Positions 21,504-33,773 of a DNA stretch of 64,000 nt are shown here, one piece after another. The notes under the pieces were generated by a model. It was not told where the DNA came from, ran no database searches, and worked only from the letters and a program-made list of their open reading frames with translations. The stretch's first letter is position 1; each line of letters starts with the position of its first letter. The stretch is from Mytilus californianus. Taxonomy: Eukaryota; Mollusca; Bivalvia; Mytilida; Mytilidae. Both the position numbers and the translations under genes were made by a program. The DNA is taken from the NCBI RefSeq assembly GCF_021869535.1, contig NW_026262659.1:12516321-12580320 (forward strand), written 5' to 3'.

Positions 21504-23342
21504 TCACCGAAAACAGTTGTGGTCACGTTAGCGTCAAATACAGATTTCCAATAAATGACATACGTCCTTAACTCGACGTACGGACCTAAAGGGACTGGTT
21601 ATTGCCAACTATTGAATTTGATTAAATACGTCGCTCAAGTTTACACAAAGCATGCCAATACTTTTAAAATCACACACTGGAATTTACCCCATACAAAATA
21701 ATTTTATCATGACTAAAATGATAGAAATATTGCTTTTATAAACACACGTATCCCATACCTATCATACGTACGATCTGAGTTATCTTTCATGGTTTTGATT
21801 ATGAATCTGCAAATATTTTGCAATATACTTTGCAGATGAATGACCCATTATCCTGTTTTCTGTCTTTCTTTATAGTTTATCTACATGTATCTCTTTTTAT
21901 ATTTTTTGCGGAAAAAAATTTAGAAGGATATTTTCTGACAATTTCAGAAATATCGAAACTAGAGTATCTGCCTCTTTATAAAAATTGATAATGAAATAAG
22001 ATTATAGCTTACATTTATTTATTATAAGATGTGTTGATAAAAAAATGCCTATATGTGTTTGGTTTTATTAAGAATCAAGGTGTGTTCGATTAGGGATTGT
22101 TCTGTATTAATTTGTTTAACGGGAATGCTATCAGGGTCCAATACAAATAAAATTGAGAATGGAAATGGGAATATGTCAAAGAGACAACAACCCTACCAAA
22201 GACATGTCCAGGCATTTTTTTTTATCGCTTGAAGTATATTAATAAACTCATCATAGATTTTATAGTATAAACGGAAATGTGTAAGTTGAGAAACATTGAA
22301 CAACATAAATTATTAATAATATATCGTTGCCAGATGCGGATCCAGGATTTTGAGAAGAGGGGGATATAGGCAACGTTAAAGGTGAAACAAAAAATAGAAG
22401 TTTTAACAAGATGTAGGGCCATATATATAATTATTCTTCGCATATGTATTTTACATATGCATATTTAGGATGAGAATTTAATATGAACCAGACTTTGAAA
22501 TATACCGCAGGAGTACATGTCATCGTACCCGGACAAATGATTTTGATCCCGGACTGACCGATCTTTGCTCTGACTCCTAAATATTAAGTTATTCGCAGAG
22601 AGACAGCCAATTTTCAATTTCAAAAGTGCGAGGCTCGCGTCCAAGACTTTCCTCACTCGAGCAGTGGTTTATTTTTCATTGACGCAAAGAGGCAACCACC
22701 TCACTTAATGTTTGACCATTAAAACAGAGAGATACAGAGAATTGTATACCATGAAGAAGAAGAAGAAGATATTTACCATGTTCGTCATAGTTACATACAG
22801 TATGTATACTTCAACTGACGACGGTTCAAAACGTTGACTGCTTTACTCTTTACTAACTCATTTCTTCTTTATTAACGTCTTGAAAACTTTCTTTCATAAA
22901 ATGAACAAGTTAGATGCAAATATCTTTTTTTTATATTTTTTAAGTAACAGACAAAGTATACCTTGCAAAAAAGTGATCCAAACAAGGTCATAACTGTGAA
23001 ACTGATATGATGCTTGCGGTTTTTTTACAACTTGTTACGTTTAGTGGAGAAAGTTTTGTACAGACACTTGGTATTCCTTTTTTTGGTGTACATTTCTACC
23101 TTGGTTAATATAAGCAAGACTTCACAGTTCACCAAGTTGTTATCATCCATACATTTTGACAAAGCCTTAACGTATAAAGTTAAAAGACATAGTGGATCGG
23201 AAACTTAATATCCCAAAATCTGTACAAAAGCATTTTAGAGGAGGTCATACATATAATTCTTTAAATTATTTTGTTTTGATCAGGACCTGCCCGTAACTGA
23301 ATACTGAGAATTAAATCTTTAACCAGCAGTTTCATACAAATA
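21504..23342. other. Non-coding stretch with a small dispersed-repeat fragment
   Basis: At about 22153-22204, GAGAATGGAAATGGGAATATG then GTCAAAGAGACAACAACCC is a fragment I recognise from memory as a common bivalve repeat. A (GAA)n microsatellite lies at about 22753-22769. No gene is seen. Confidence 0.45.
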
Positions 23343-23355
23343 CATTAATCTAATG

Positions 23356-23805
23356 GTCCCCAAGGGTGACTGGGGAATAGAAGTATGGTCACCATTGATC
23401 TTCCTCCGACCGGCGGTAAAACCCTAGTCAAAGTGGGGCGTCCGTTTGGCTGTGCGGGATGTACAAATTTGCAGCCACGTCCGGTCAGAATGGGGACGTT
23501 AAATCCGATGCCTCGTGTAAAGATTGATTGATTGTTGGTTGCTTAACGTCCAGTGTGCCACGCTCTTTGCACGTTAAGAACCCTTGCAATAACTCTTTGA
23601 GGGGTCCGTAGGTGACCTGTTGCAAGGCTAAATTTCTGTCCCTATCCAATATACCCTCATTTCCCGTGGCAGTCTAAATTTCTCCGACCTTAATCCCTTA
23701 ATCTATTACAGAACCTACCTATTGTATTTATTGTGAACTTGTTCTCGTCCTGAATATGCATGAAATATTTGCCACTGGACGTTAACCAACCAACAATCAA
23801 TCAAT
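23356..23805 (+). mobile_element. SINE-like element, copy 2, with 13-bp target duplication
   Basis: CATTAATCTAATG at 23343-23355 is repeated with one mismatch as CATTAATTTAATG at 23806-23818. The body matches 11142-11564 closely. It differs by an insertion at about 23524-23556 that reads GATTGATTGATTGTTGGTTG then CTTAACGTCCAGTG, the reverse complement of the element's own 3' tail. Confidence 0.8.
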
Positions 23806-23960
23806 CATTAATTTAATGCGCGCTATTATTTCATTATAGATTTCACAAATATGGATTTTTCATAGAAAGAATATTTTGCCAGTGTGTGTGAACTTTCAAA
23901 AGTATGATCACCTATACCTATTTTGCGATTCATATTTTGTATTAACCGTCCATTCCCTAT

Positions 23961-24662
23961 TGTAATATTAAGTCAAAGAACTATAGGTAATCCTATAGTC
24001 TGGGAAAACATAGGGGTCACGACATATGTTTACCATCAAATGAGAGTTCTTATCCGATCCTATCTTTATATGAGAACTGTTCCCAGATCCACATCACTTT
24101 CGTGCTTTATACTTGACAAGTAAACATGTACAATATATATAGGTTGCACTTTGTAAATACAGCTATTTCTCAAACCATGTCTCTTTTGGGGAGATATATA
24201 ATATTCATAGATAATTTGATTTGTTGACATACTTGTTCCCAGATATGATTTCTATGGTTTATCTCATATAGATATAACTTGGGACTGTTACCAGTATAAA
24301 AACATTCTATTGCGGTGAAAAATGAATTCTGAAGTTGGTAAACAGTACAGGTAGGGGTAATAGAGAATTTTAGTATAAGTTTAAACTATAACACGTTTGG
24401 GGCATATAAAAATTGAAAATATGCCGCACAGCCCTATGTTTTGACCTTTGAATAAAATAGTAGTGCATATCAACTTTCTATTCTAGGATATAATTTTTAA
24501 CGAAACTTCATAGTAAAAGTGTCACAGTTTTAGCTGCAAAGGGAGTTCCTATGGGACATTCCATTGTCTATATTTACAGAAATGCAACCTATAGTTTAGA
24601 TTACAATAAAACATATGTATATATATATCAAAGGAGTATATTATTTGCTCGCCAATATAACA
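23961..24662 (+). repeat. gypsy 5' LTR (interrupted by a MITE)
   Basis: Matches the 3' LTR over TGTAATATTAAGTCAA...GACAAGTAAACAT and again over TATAGTTTAGATTACAATAA...CAATATAACA. It is 702 bp long, against 268 bp for the 3' LTR. The difference is the insertion at 24141-24590. Confidence 0.9.
24141..24590. mobile_element. 450-bp MITE with AGGTTGCA terminal inverted repeats
   Basis: Left end AGGTTGCACTTTGTAAATA; the right end in reverse complement is AGGTTGCATTTCTGTAAATA. The 3' LTR at about 29340 gives the empty site. The target is TA-rich, so a TA duplication is likely but cannot be separated from the local (TA)n. The right-end sequence recurs at 48930-49003. There is no coding capacity. Confidence 0.75.
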
Positions 24663-24673
24663 TGGTGGCAGCG
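24663..24673 (+). promoter_or_regulatory. gypsy primer binding site
   Basis: TGGTGGCAGCG begins directly after the 5' LTR. The TGG start fits pairing with the CCA end of a tRNA primer; I cannot name the tRNA with confidence. Confidence 0.65.
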
Positions 24674-24746
24674 TTTTTAAACATTTCAATTACACCGGAC
24701 AATTCTTTGATTAATCCTGTAGTAGTGCAGTACATTGACTGAAATT

Positions 24747-25379
24747 ATGGCAACATTTCAAGTCGCAGCTCTAGAAAATTTTGACTTTTGTAAGCCAGAA
24801 ACGTGGACAAAATGGACCCAAAGATTTGATAGATTCAGACCAGCATCGGGACTGGAGGAAAGAGCAGGAGCTACACAGGTTAACTGTTTAATCCACACGA
24901 TGGATCCGGAAGCAGATAATAGTTTTGCATCGTTTGATTTGTCAGAGGAAAACAAAAAGAAATATGCAAAAGTGAAGGAGCAATTTGACAAGTACTTCAT
25001 AGTTAGAAGGAATGTTATTTTTGAACGTGCAGAGTTCAATAAGCGGAAACAAGACGACGATGAAGATGTAAAAAGTTTTGTTAGATTTTTATACACATTA
25101 ACTGAACATTGTGGATACAACGATCTGAGACAAAAAATTATTAGAGACAGAATAGTTGTCGGTATCAAGGATTCCAACTTATCATTAAAAATACAGCTTG
25201 ATCCGGATCCTACTCTTAAGAAAGCAACTGATATGGCCCGCCAATCGGACACTGTGAAGAAACAGCAGGCTATAATGAGATGTGACAATCCGAACTCTAA
25301 TGTTGATGCAGTTAAATTGAAATTCAACAAAACTAAACTTGTGAAAAAGCAGAAGCAGCCTGTCCATTCACAACAATAG
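24747..25379 (+). CDS. gypsy gag-like ORF
   Basis: The capsid/nucleocapsid precursor packages element RNA. I place the start at the ATG at 24747 (MATFQVAALENFDF); an in-frame TTG four codons upstream is not needed. The frame is open for about 210 codons, with a retrotransposon gag-type domain around residues 55-150 (YFIVRRNVIFERAEFNKRKQ, then FVRFLYTL and RDRIVVGIKD). It ends at TAG, 25377-25379. The zinc knuckle expected at its C-terminus is found about 20 codons downstream in another frame (Cys and His codons at 25435, 25444, 25459 and 25474, CX2CX4HX4C), so the gag is probably cut short by a frameshift. Confidence 0.75.
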   Translation: MATFQVAALENFDFCKPETWTKWTQRFDRFRPASGLEERAGATQVNCLIHTMDPEADNSFASFDLSEENKKKYAKVKEQFDKYFIVRRNVIFERAEFNKRKQDDDEDVKSFVRFLYTLTEHCGYNDLRQKIIRDRIVVGIKDSNLSLKIQLDPDPTLKKATDMARQSDTVKKQQAIMRCDNPNSNVDAVKLKFNKTKLVKKQKQPVHSQQ

Positions 25380-25399
25380 GGATGTCAAAGATGCGAAAA

Positions 25400-27760
25400 T
25401 CGACACAGAAAAAAATCCAGCTAATGGAGGAACATGTTACAAGTGCTCAAAAGTTGGACACTTAGCAAAATCTTGCAGAACCGGGAAAACAGTTGAATCA
25501 GTGAGCGTTAATTCGGAATCTGGAGGATTTCTGGGAACATTCAAAACAGTCGGTGATCGCCCTTAGACAACAAAACTTTCCATTTGTAAAAAGGAGATAG
25601 ATTTTAAAATCGACACTGGTGCGGATATCTCGATGTTACAGTAATTTCTGACAGTGATTTAAAAGGAATAAATAATATAGAACTATAAATGAAAGCGAAC
25701 AAAAGACTCAGTGGACCAGGTAACACAAACTTGAATGTTGTAGGAAAATTTCAATGCATGCTTTAAACAAAGGACACATTTAGTTTTCAGAATATATATG
25801 TTGTTAAGGGATTAGCAACAAACTATTAGGTAGGCCAGCTATTCAGGCTTTAGACATTATTGATAAGGTTAATGTTTAGTCTGTCAACGCGAGTAGCGAA
25901 GCGATTAACTACTATCGTGGTAAATATCCTAAGATATTTAACGGTCTAGGGAAAACGAAATGGTCATATATAATTGCACTAGGTCCAGACGCGAAACCGT
26001 TTGCTTTGTCAACACCGCATAGCGTACCGTTAACTTTAATGAATAGGGTAAAGGCTTAACGAATCGGTGAAGCGTGAAAATTACCCGTTGCCAGCTGTAG
26101 AAGAGTAGCTTGCAAAGCTTGCAAATGCAAGAATGTTTACAAAATTAGATGCAAATTCTTCGTTTTTGGCAAACTAACCTAGCAGAAGAGTCATGTCTGC
26201 TAACAACGTTTATTACGCCTTTCGGTAGCTATGTTGCAATCGATTACCTTTCGGTATAAGCCCTACCAGTGAATTCTTTCAAAAACGTATGTCAGAGACA
26301 GTGAAGGGGTTTCCAAACGTGTGCCATATGGACGATGTTCTCCTTGGTGCCTAATAGGAGGAGCACGACGAGCGCCTAGAGTGAATTTTAGAAGCGATCA
26401 GAAAAGCTGGTCTCACACTGAACGAAAAGTGTGAATTTTCAAAACCGTCAGTCAAATTCCTGGGTCAAATCGTTGACGCGTCGGGTTGTAATGTAGACCC
26501 AGACAAAGTTAAGGCTATTGCCGAGATGGCAAAGCCAACTGATATATCAGGAATATTATTTTTTTTAGGAATAGTGAATCAAATTAACAAATTTTTGTTC
26601 AAGGTGACATACCTAACTAAGCCGCTCTGGGAACTATTTAAGACTCACAATATTAATGCTTGGCATTGGGGTATAGCACAGGAAACCGCGTTTACCGATA
26701 TAAAGAATGAGCAAGCTTCGTCCGGAACGCTTGGACATTATGATCCAAATAAGGACACTGTAGTGTCAGCTGACGTGTCGTCGTTTGGATTAGGTGCAGT
26801 CATTAGGCAAAAACCTGGAGAAATAATGAAGCCAGTTGCTTATGCTTTGCGCTCTATGACAGATACAGAGCAGCGTTACCTGCAAATAGAAAAAAAGCAT
26901 TAGCTTTGACCCGGGCGTTTGAGAAGTTCAGCAATTATTTGATAGGTTAGAAGTTCAATCTCGAAACTGTCCCCAGATCGTTCGTACAGTTACTCAGTAG
27001 TAAAGGTATTGCAGAACTTCCGCCGCGTATTCAAAGATTCCGAATGCGCCTTTTGAGGTTTGATTTCTCAACTGAGCACGTACCAGGTAAGGAATTGACT
27101 ATCGCAGATGCATTATCTCGATCGCCGATAGACATCTTGTCCGAGTCAAATGAATTCGAGATCGAGACAAAAGCGTACGTGGACAGTATCGCGGCATCAG
27201 ATATGAGACTTCAAACATTACGGACGAGTGCGTAAAAGATGAAATATGCAAAACCCTAATGTTATATTGCAAAGAAAGGTGGCCAGAAAAATCTAGCTGA
27301 AGTAGCAGCTTGAAACCATATTGGAGTATACAATGAGAGTTCACTATCGCTGGAAATATGTAATTAAAAGCCTATAGGTTAGTAATCCCGCGGTCATTAC
27401 AAAACGACATACTATATGACTTCATGATGGTCACCAAGGCATAGTTAAATGTCGAGAACGAGCCATGGCCTCGGTATGAGTACAATAATATAAAACATGG
27501 TCAAAAGTTGTAAAAAATGTATCGAAAATGCTAATGATCATGCGGAACCGCTACTGCAGCCGGATTTTCCTCAACGACCATGGCAAAAACTAGCGTCCGA
27601 CTTTTTTTAACTAAAAGGGCAAACGTACCTTTTAGTTGTTGATTATTTTTCGAGAAACATCGAGGTATCAAAATTGTCTAGCACACGTTCTCAGTCCGTA
27701 GTGAATCATTTAAAGTCAATTTTGCAAGACACGGAATACTTGAACCTTTTATTTCGGACG
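25400..27760 (+). pseudogene. gypsy pol remnant: knuckle, protease, RT, RNase H, integrase
   Basis: Read through many breaks. Zinc knuckle CYKCSKVGHLAKSC (25435-25476). Aspartic protease site DTGAD (25612-25626). RT with FTKLDAN near 26140, LPFGISPTSEFFQKRM near 26250 and the catalytic box MDDVLL at 26328-26345, then KCEF..VKFLGQIV. RNase H-like part in the open frame 26526-26903 (SADVSSFGLGAVIRQ, PVAYALRSMT). GKELTIADALSRSP at 27090-27130 is the usual RNase H end. Integrase traces: a histidine/cysteine region near 27425-27540 and LLVVDYFSRNIEV near 27635. Stops and frameshifts are scattered, so no pol protein could be made. Confidence 0.8.
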
Positions 27761-27761
27761 G

Positions 27762-28136
27762 TTGAAAAAGGATGATGAATATAAATTTAAACAAAAACAG
27801 TATCATGACAGACGACACCGAGCGCGACCATTTTCTAAAGTAAAAACAAACGATCAAAGGAAACAGGGAATAATCAAAGCCGAATCTAATAAACTGCATT
27901 CTTATATAATTGAAACTGACAGATACGAAATTTGTAGGAATCGGCGACACTTTTCAAATTTGCATAAAAAGCCTGACACCAAAATTGCAAAAAATACTCT
28001 TGAAACAATCCCCGGTGAAATACCAATTCACAATAATGAACTGAAAGATAACACAACAGATCAATCTGATAAATCTGATTTCTATGTAACCAAGTTAAGG
28101 AGAATATCAAAACCTCCAGATAGGTTAGATTTGTAA
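27762..28136 (+). pseudogene. gypsy integrase C-terminal remnant
   Basis: An open frame of about 124 codons (KKDDEYKFKQKQYHDRRHRA...) that is strongly basic and then polar. KQ..HDRR is typical of the segment after the integrase core of gypsy elements. It follows the broken core with only a short gap. No chromodomain is evident. Confidence 0.55.
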
Positions 28137-28194
28137 ACAAAGATCAGATGTTCCATTCATGATAACATGTATTAGTTTCTATTCTTTCTCACAA

Positions 28195-29138
28195 GCTGTA
28201 AAAAGTAAAATCACAAAAATACTGAGCTCCGAGGAAAATTCAAAACGGAAAGTCCCTAATCAAATTGCAAAATCAAATGATAAAACACATCAAACGAATG
28301 GACAACAACTGTCATATTCCTGACTTAGTACAGGCATTTACAAATGTAGAAAATGGTGGATTGAACCTGGTTTTATAGCGCTAAACCTCTCACTTGTATG
28401 ACAGTCGCATCAAATTCCATTATATTTACAACGATGCGTGAACAAAACAGACATAATAGGTAACATTGTCAAAATATGGGTACAGCAGTCATCACTGTGT
28501 CACAATCTCACAATGAAGAACAAAAAGCATCTATCAAATATAACAACCACATTCATTGCTTACTTATATATGTATCTGAAATCAACCTATAAAGGATTGA
28601 AATATTTGAAGTCATGTGACTGCATTCACATCAACTCTTAGTGCTTAGTGTCGAGTCGCGTGTTTGACGGCAGAAAATGTAAACGTCACATAGGAAGAAA
28701 TATAAAATAATTTTGTCGTTCAAAGTATTTTCAAAATTATAATTTCACATGGGGAATGGTGGTATACAGGGTTGAAAAATCAAAGGTTTTTGTTAGCAAT
28801 AATTACAGAAAAAGACCGAGATTTAAAATTATCAAGAAGCTCTTTAGAATTTTAAGAATCCACATATGGTTAATACCACTACGCGAGTAAAATAATTTTG
28901 TCGTTCAAAGTATTTTCAAAATTATAATAGGACAATGACATTATGCCATTATAATAGAACAATAACATAATGGCGGGATGTTTAAAATTACAGAGCCACG
29001 TAATATGTACCAAAGAAACACAAAACGTCACACGTACAAAACACACCAGCAAATATGAAAGATAATACAAACACATTGACGGGATGTATAAGTACCGAGC
29101 CACGTCAAATTGATATCACAGAAAACAGACCAAACAGC
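28195..29138 (-). repeat. Dispersed repeat R3 inserted in the gypsy 3' region
   Basis: Over nearly its whole length it matches 43335-44340, and its first 300 bp match 41638-41865 (AATTCAAAACGGAAAGTCCC; CTCACTTGTATGACAGTCGC). Within 43335-48480 this sequence lies next to minus-strand RT relics, so it is probably the 3' region of that element, oriented minus. It ends just before the gypsy PPT. Confidence 0.65.
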
Positions 29139-29149
29139 AAAAGGGGAGA
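29139..29149 (+). promoter_or_regulatory. gypsy polypurine tract
   Basis: AAAAGGGGAGA sits directly before the TG that starts the 3' LTR, as expected for the plus-strand primer. Confidence 0.75.
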
Positions 29150-29417
29150 TGTAATATTAAGTCAATGAACTATAGGTAATCCTTTAGTCTGGGAAAACAA
29201 TAGGGTCACGACATATGTTGACCATCAAATGTAAGTTCTTATCAGATCCTAACTGTTACTATCTTTTTATGAGAACTGTTTCTAGATCAACATCACTTGC
29301 GTGCTTTAAACTTGACAAGTAAACATATACTATGTACAATGTATATAGTTTAGATTACAATAAAATATATGTATATGTATATCAAAGGAGTATATTATTT
29401 GCCTCGCCAATAAAACA
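29150..29417 (+). repeat. gypsy 3' LTR
   Basis: 268 bp, TG...ACA, matching the 5' LTR once the MITE is removed. Differences between the two LTRs are numerous, so the insertion is old. Confidence 0.9.
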
Positions 29418-29516
29418 CCTATTCACCTTGATGTCTTTTAACCAAGGTTATGCTTTTACTGCCAACATTCAAATCATTTGCTTCACTAGAAATAAAATTC
29501 AAGTGACGCTACTGTA

Positions 29517-29766
29517 TTTATTGATAATTGGTTGCTTTATGTCCGGTGGCAAATGTTTCATGCATAATTAACGTGTAGAGAGTGTGGCATTCTCTGTACA
29601 AAATGCGTTGGATTTAAAGTCCCCACTCTAACCATACGGGATTGCATACCTGTATATCCCGCACGCACAACCAAACGGACTTCTTACTTTGGCAATATCT
29701 AAATGCCGATCGGAACAAGACCACTAGTGACCATGTTACTATTCCCCCGATCACCTTTGAAAGTTT
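29517..29766 (-). repeat. Inverted, diverged relic of the SINE-like element
   Basis: Reads as the reverse complement of 11142-11564 with many changes: TGATAATTGGTTGC and TGGCAAATGTTTCATGCATA at the left, then CCGCACGCACAACCAAACGG, and ACCACTAGTGACCATGTTAC near the right end. Confidence 0.6.
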
Positions 29767-32126
29767 AGGCGAGCGCGCGACCAAAGGGACATTGATGAAT
29801 ATGGAAAATACATTTTCATGTTTACGTATTATTCAAAACGTTTGCAACAAGAATGTGTGGTCTTAATACATTGTGCCCCGTCACATGATCTTATTTCCAT
29901 GTTAATTCACCTCTTAATCAGGGCCAAACTCTAATTTGTGGTATGATTATAAACGTTTTATATCTTTAAACAGAACGAAAGAACAGACGGATGCACAGAC
30001 CAGTAAAAGTAATATCCCCTTACAATCAGAAGTTGGTCATAAAACTACAACGATCATCCTACTAAAAATAAATGTAATCAACTACTAGTATACCGCACAT
30101 GTCCGTTTTTTATACATATTTGCACAAGTCAAACGCTAAACATTTAAGAAAAACAATTTAAGAGCAATTACGTTAGATTACGCATACGTATGTACGGGGT
30201 CTTCGTAGAATCCATGCATCATTATAATTAAAGACAAGATATAAAAAAAATTACTGATTCAGTAAAGTGTAATCGTATTTTTCTTGAAGATGCGTCCTCA
30301 TAAATCCCATTGGATAAAATTCTATCGAAAGGTGACAAAGAACTATCAGAAAGATGAATCAGTGATCTGAATTTTTACCTTTGACATAAGTGTCTAGAAG
30401 AATGCAAAAAAAGAAAAAGTAGCAAGTCGTATACACCTTTTACATTCCGGCGTGTTTGAAACTCGTGTTAATTTAATAAATTTTAAATACAAAATAAGAA
30501 TCTTATCTCGCTTCAGATTCCATTATTTTTTATTTTTTCAAACTTATTTTTGATTTAATAGCTTTAAGAATTCGTCGTTTGAGAGATTAATATATGGGTC
30601 AAATAAAATGACGAAGTAATGATCGGTTCATTGGATTACCGGTATTTGAATTAATAAATCTCTTTAAATGTTGTTGTAAGGAAATCATCCCAAATTTAAT
30701 AACAAAATATGTAAAGAATTGAAATGATAGTTTGTGCAATTTTTAAAATAGCATCTATCTCAGCAATGTATGTGTATTCAACGAGAAAAAAAAAATCATT
30801 TAGTTTATGCTCCCTTCCGACATCCTCCAATGCAAAAGGCCATGATACGTTCAGATAGGTTGGTTATGTCGAGTTATGTCATTTTATTCAAAATCTCTAT
30901 TAATAAAACTTAAAAGAGGTTTGTCATCGCCATACATACCCTAAAGCGCTTTAGAAATCCATCCTCTGTTAACGCAAACCATTGATCTCTATAGCCTTTT
31001 ATCAAAGACACCTTCATCTTTAGATTTCCTTCCATCATCTAGATATCTGGAAAAAAATAAAGGAATATTATGTTATGACCTAGATGTATCTGTAAGACGT
31101 ATACACAGTTCGCCAATTAAAATCATATTCAAAAATACAAACCTAATTTTAATTAAGGATGTATTCCTCCGAATTTTCAGTCTCATTGAAATCAGGAAAA
31201 TTGTGTATTTACAATAAGTAATTTTGGAGTAATACTATTTTCAAATTGTATAACCAATTTGATAAGTGTCATCAAAAGTGGCTCAAATTTGATACAGGAC
31301 AATTCATAAAAAGCATTATCACATATTTTAATTAGTTCAGCGTAGGTTCCCCAGAAGTAAAGAAAGACATTTAAACTTATTTGTTGTCATTTAGAACGAT
31401 CAATGTACGTTAATTTCATTTGATAGTACTTTTCAAGGAAACCGTTTCAGTTGAACAAAAGATGACAAAAAAAGATGCCCAAATATGGTAGTCACAGAAC
31501 TTCCAACTATTATCTTTAGAAATAGGGTCAAGATTTATTCAATAATCTCTGGGTTTTTTTTTAGCAATACATTAAATATGAATTCTAGAAAAGAGATTAA
31601 TTAAAAAAATATTTACAGTTGGAAATATATTTTCAATAATGAATTTGTTGCCATTTTGACTTTTTCGTCTATTTGAACGTTATAGAAAACCGTTTTAACT
31701 CTATTCATCTGTAATTACGCTATTCTCTGTTACACACCTGTCATTTTTTTCAAATGAATTGTTCTGTTCTTTTAACACAATTCGTGTTGTAAGATTTTGT
31801 TCTGCATTTAAATTAATTGTTCTTGTCAAGTATTACATTCCATGAACAGGTTTAAATGTCTAACTAAATCATATAACATTAATGTGTTGCATTGGTTCTC
31901 TGAAATACGTTTTTTGCACATCTAAGCATTTAAAGCGACTTAAAATACACTCGTTTTGTGCATTCCTTAAACAGCTTTAAATTTGAATTACTCATACATC
32001 CGACCATTGTGTTATTGTGCTATGTTAAATTTTAGTTCTTGTCTTTCATTTTTGCGTACCGTAAACTCAGAAATTATTGCAAGATTTTTATTAATACGAA
32101 TAATAGTATCGGATGCATATCTCAGC
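29767..32126. other. AT-rich non-coding stretch
   Basis: No ORF, RNA gene or repeat that I can support. Confidence 0.5.
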
Positions 32127-33425
32127 GGCAATAAGTAAAGTTAGTCATAAAGCTCAAATCCTAAGCAATAAGCTAACGCCTAGGCATTAAGTTATTGCAA
32201 GAAATTTCCTGACATCTGATAATGAATATTCAACCTATTGCCAAACATCATTTCAGGCAATAAGTTAAATTTGAGATTTTGCTTTCTCGTCCATGTTAAT
32301 GTTCATTCGATGAAATATTCTAAATTTAAATTATCTTCCAAATATGAATTCCTTATTGCAAAATAAACAAAAACCAATTTTGGTTAAAGCATTAGTAAAA
32401 TACATGTTAAAAATAGTTATTGGTCTCCTTTCCTCAGTTCTAATGACTCTTTGATAAAAGAAACAACTGTTCATATCATTGGGTGTTGATGGGTTTTGTA
32501 TTATAACGAGTGTATCAGTTACGTAAAGTGTATTGAAATTGACATATTTTTCGATATACTATTTTAAAAAGTTTTTACTATTATTTTCATTAATTTTACA
32601 GTTAAAGAAATAATGGAATTTATCATCTTAGATTCTACATATTTTACACTTTCTTTCATTTCTTGGTATTTTTGTATATCTTTAGTTTCTATTTAAAGAC
32701 AATGATTTAACATCTGGTTAACATTTTCTTGTTTCTCTGTTTAAAATTTAAAAAAAAAAAATAAGTATGGCATTTTTAGCATTTTCGTAAAATAAAGAAA
32801 AATAGAAAAGGGAGTAGTAGTGAAACCCATTTTATTCAAAAAGTTCAACAGTAGATTGGAGGTTGATTCAACAGATTTCCAATCAAAGTTAGATGAAAAC
32901 TGTGAATTTCTATAAAATCACCTATCAAAATGTGCTTCAGGTGTGACGTTCGATTCACTTGATGTTTTCACAATTTGTTGCCCCATAAACTGCAAACTGA
33001 CATTGGCCGTAGATTTACAGATATGTTGTTCAACTTATGAATAAACTAATCATGATTAATTTAATTCGAAAGATTAAGAAATGTTAACGACTCGTAAGCG
33101 CTAACGACAATTTGATCAACAGACCCCTGGTAATATGTATATCCGAGTTAAAACTAAAGTGGCCAGCATTAGTGACTTTATTTTAGGTAATTGACATTTC
33201 AAACTTCAGTTCTTGTCATTTTATGTACCAAATGTATTATAACTTTGAATATATGTCTTTTTATTCACTTACATTTACATTTGCAGCATTAAGATTAATG
33301 CCTTCGACACATTTTTCAGAAATTAATCTTAAATCCTAGGAGTTAAGATTAATGCTTAAAATCATTTAGGCAATCGACTTACTGCGTAGGCGTTAGCTTT
33401 TTGCTTAGGATTTAAGCTTATTGCC
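32127..33425. repeat. Inverted repeat pair around ~1.2 kb
   Basis: The arm at 32127-32191 (AAATCCTAAGCAATAAGCTA then ACGCCTAGGCATTAAGT) pairs with the arm at 33369-33425 (GCGTAGGCGTTAGC then TTTTTGCTTAGGATTT). The arms are about 60 bp with a handful of mismatches. The interior has no ORF. The end of a decayed foldback or DNA transposon is possible; no target duplication was identified. Confidence 0.55.
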
Positions 33426-33773
33426 TTATTTCACTTATAACACATATATCTTTATGCAATTTTTCCCGAGATCAGTATAATTAATTTCGCATTTGAGTCC
33501 ATTGCTTTTTATTGTGATTGAGATTGTATTACAATGTTTCCTGCTGTGTCCCAATTTATGACGTGTATACCTATTATATTTGTTTGTTTTGCTCACACAT
33601 TTTGTCAATATAATGGAATTCTTAGTGACTGTCATACAATTGAGAGGTTTAGATAGCTATAAAACCAGGTTTACCCCCTATATCCCATATCCTAAAAGCG
33701 TGTTACCTTCCTTATGTAGTACCGGTTTAAACATACACCACAGTCTATGTTGGTTGTCGGTAATTGTTTCATT

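Larger units (their letters stand above)
23961..29417 (+). mobile_element. Ty3/gypsy LTR retrotransposon, decayed
   Basis: The ends are defined by LTRs starting TGTAATATTAAGTCAA and ending in ACA, with the 5-bp target duplication CCTAT at 23956-23960 and 29418-29422. Order: 5' LTR, PBS, gag, zinc knuckle, protease, RT, RNase H, integrase remnant, PPT, 3' LTR. Two later insertions are visible: a MITE in the 5' LTR and a dispersed repeat between the integrase and the PPT. Confidence 0.9.

Noticed and set aside
24758-25330. 190-codon minus-strand ORF
   Set aside because: Shadow of the gypsy gag frame on the other strand; no motif of its own.
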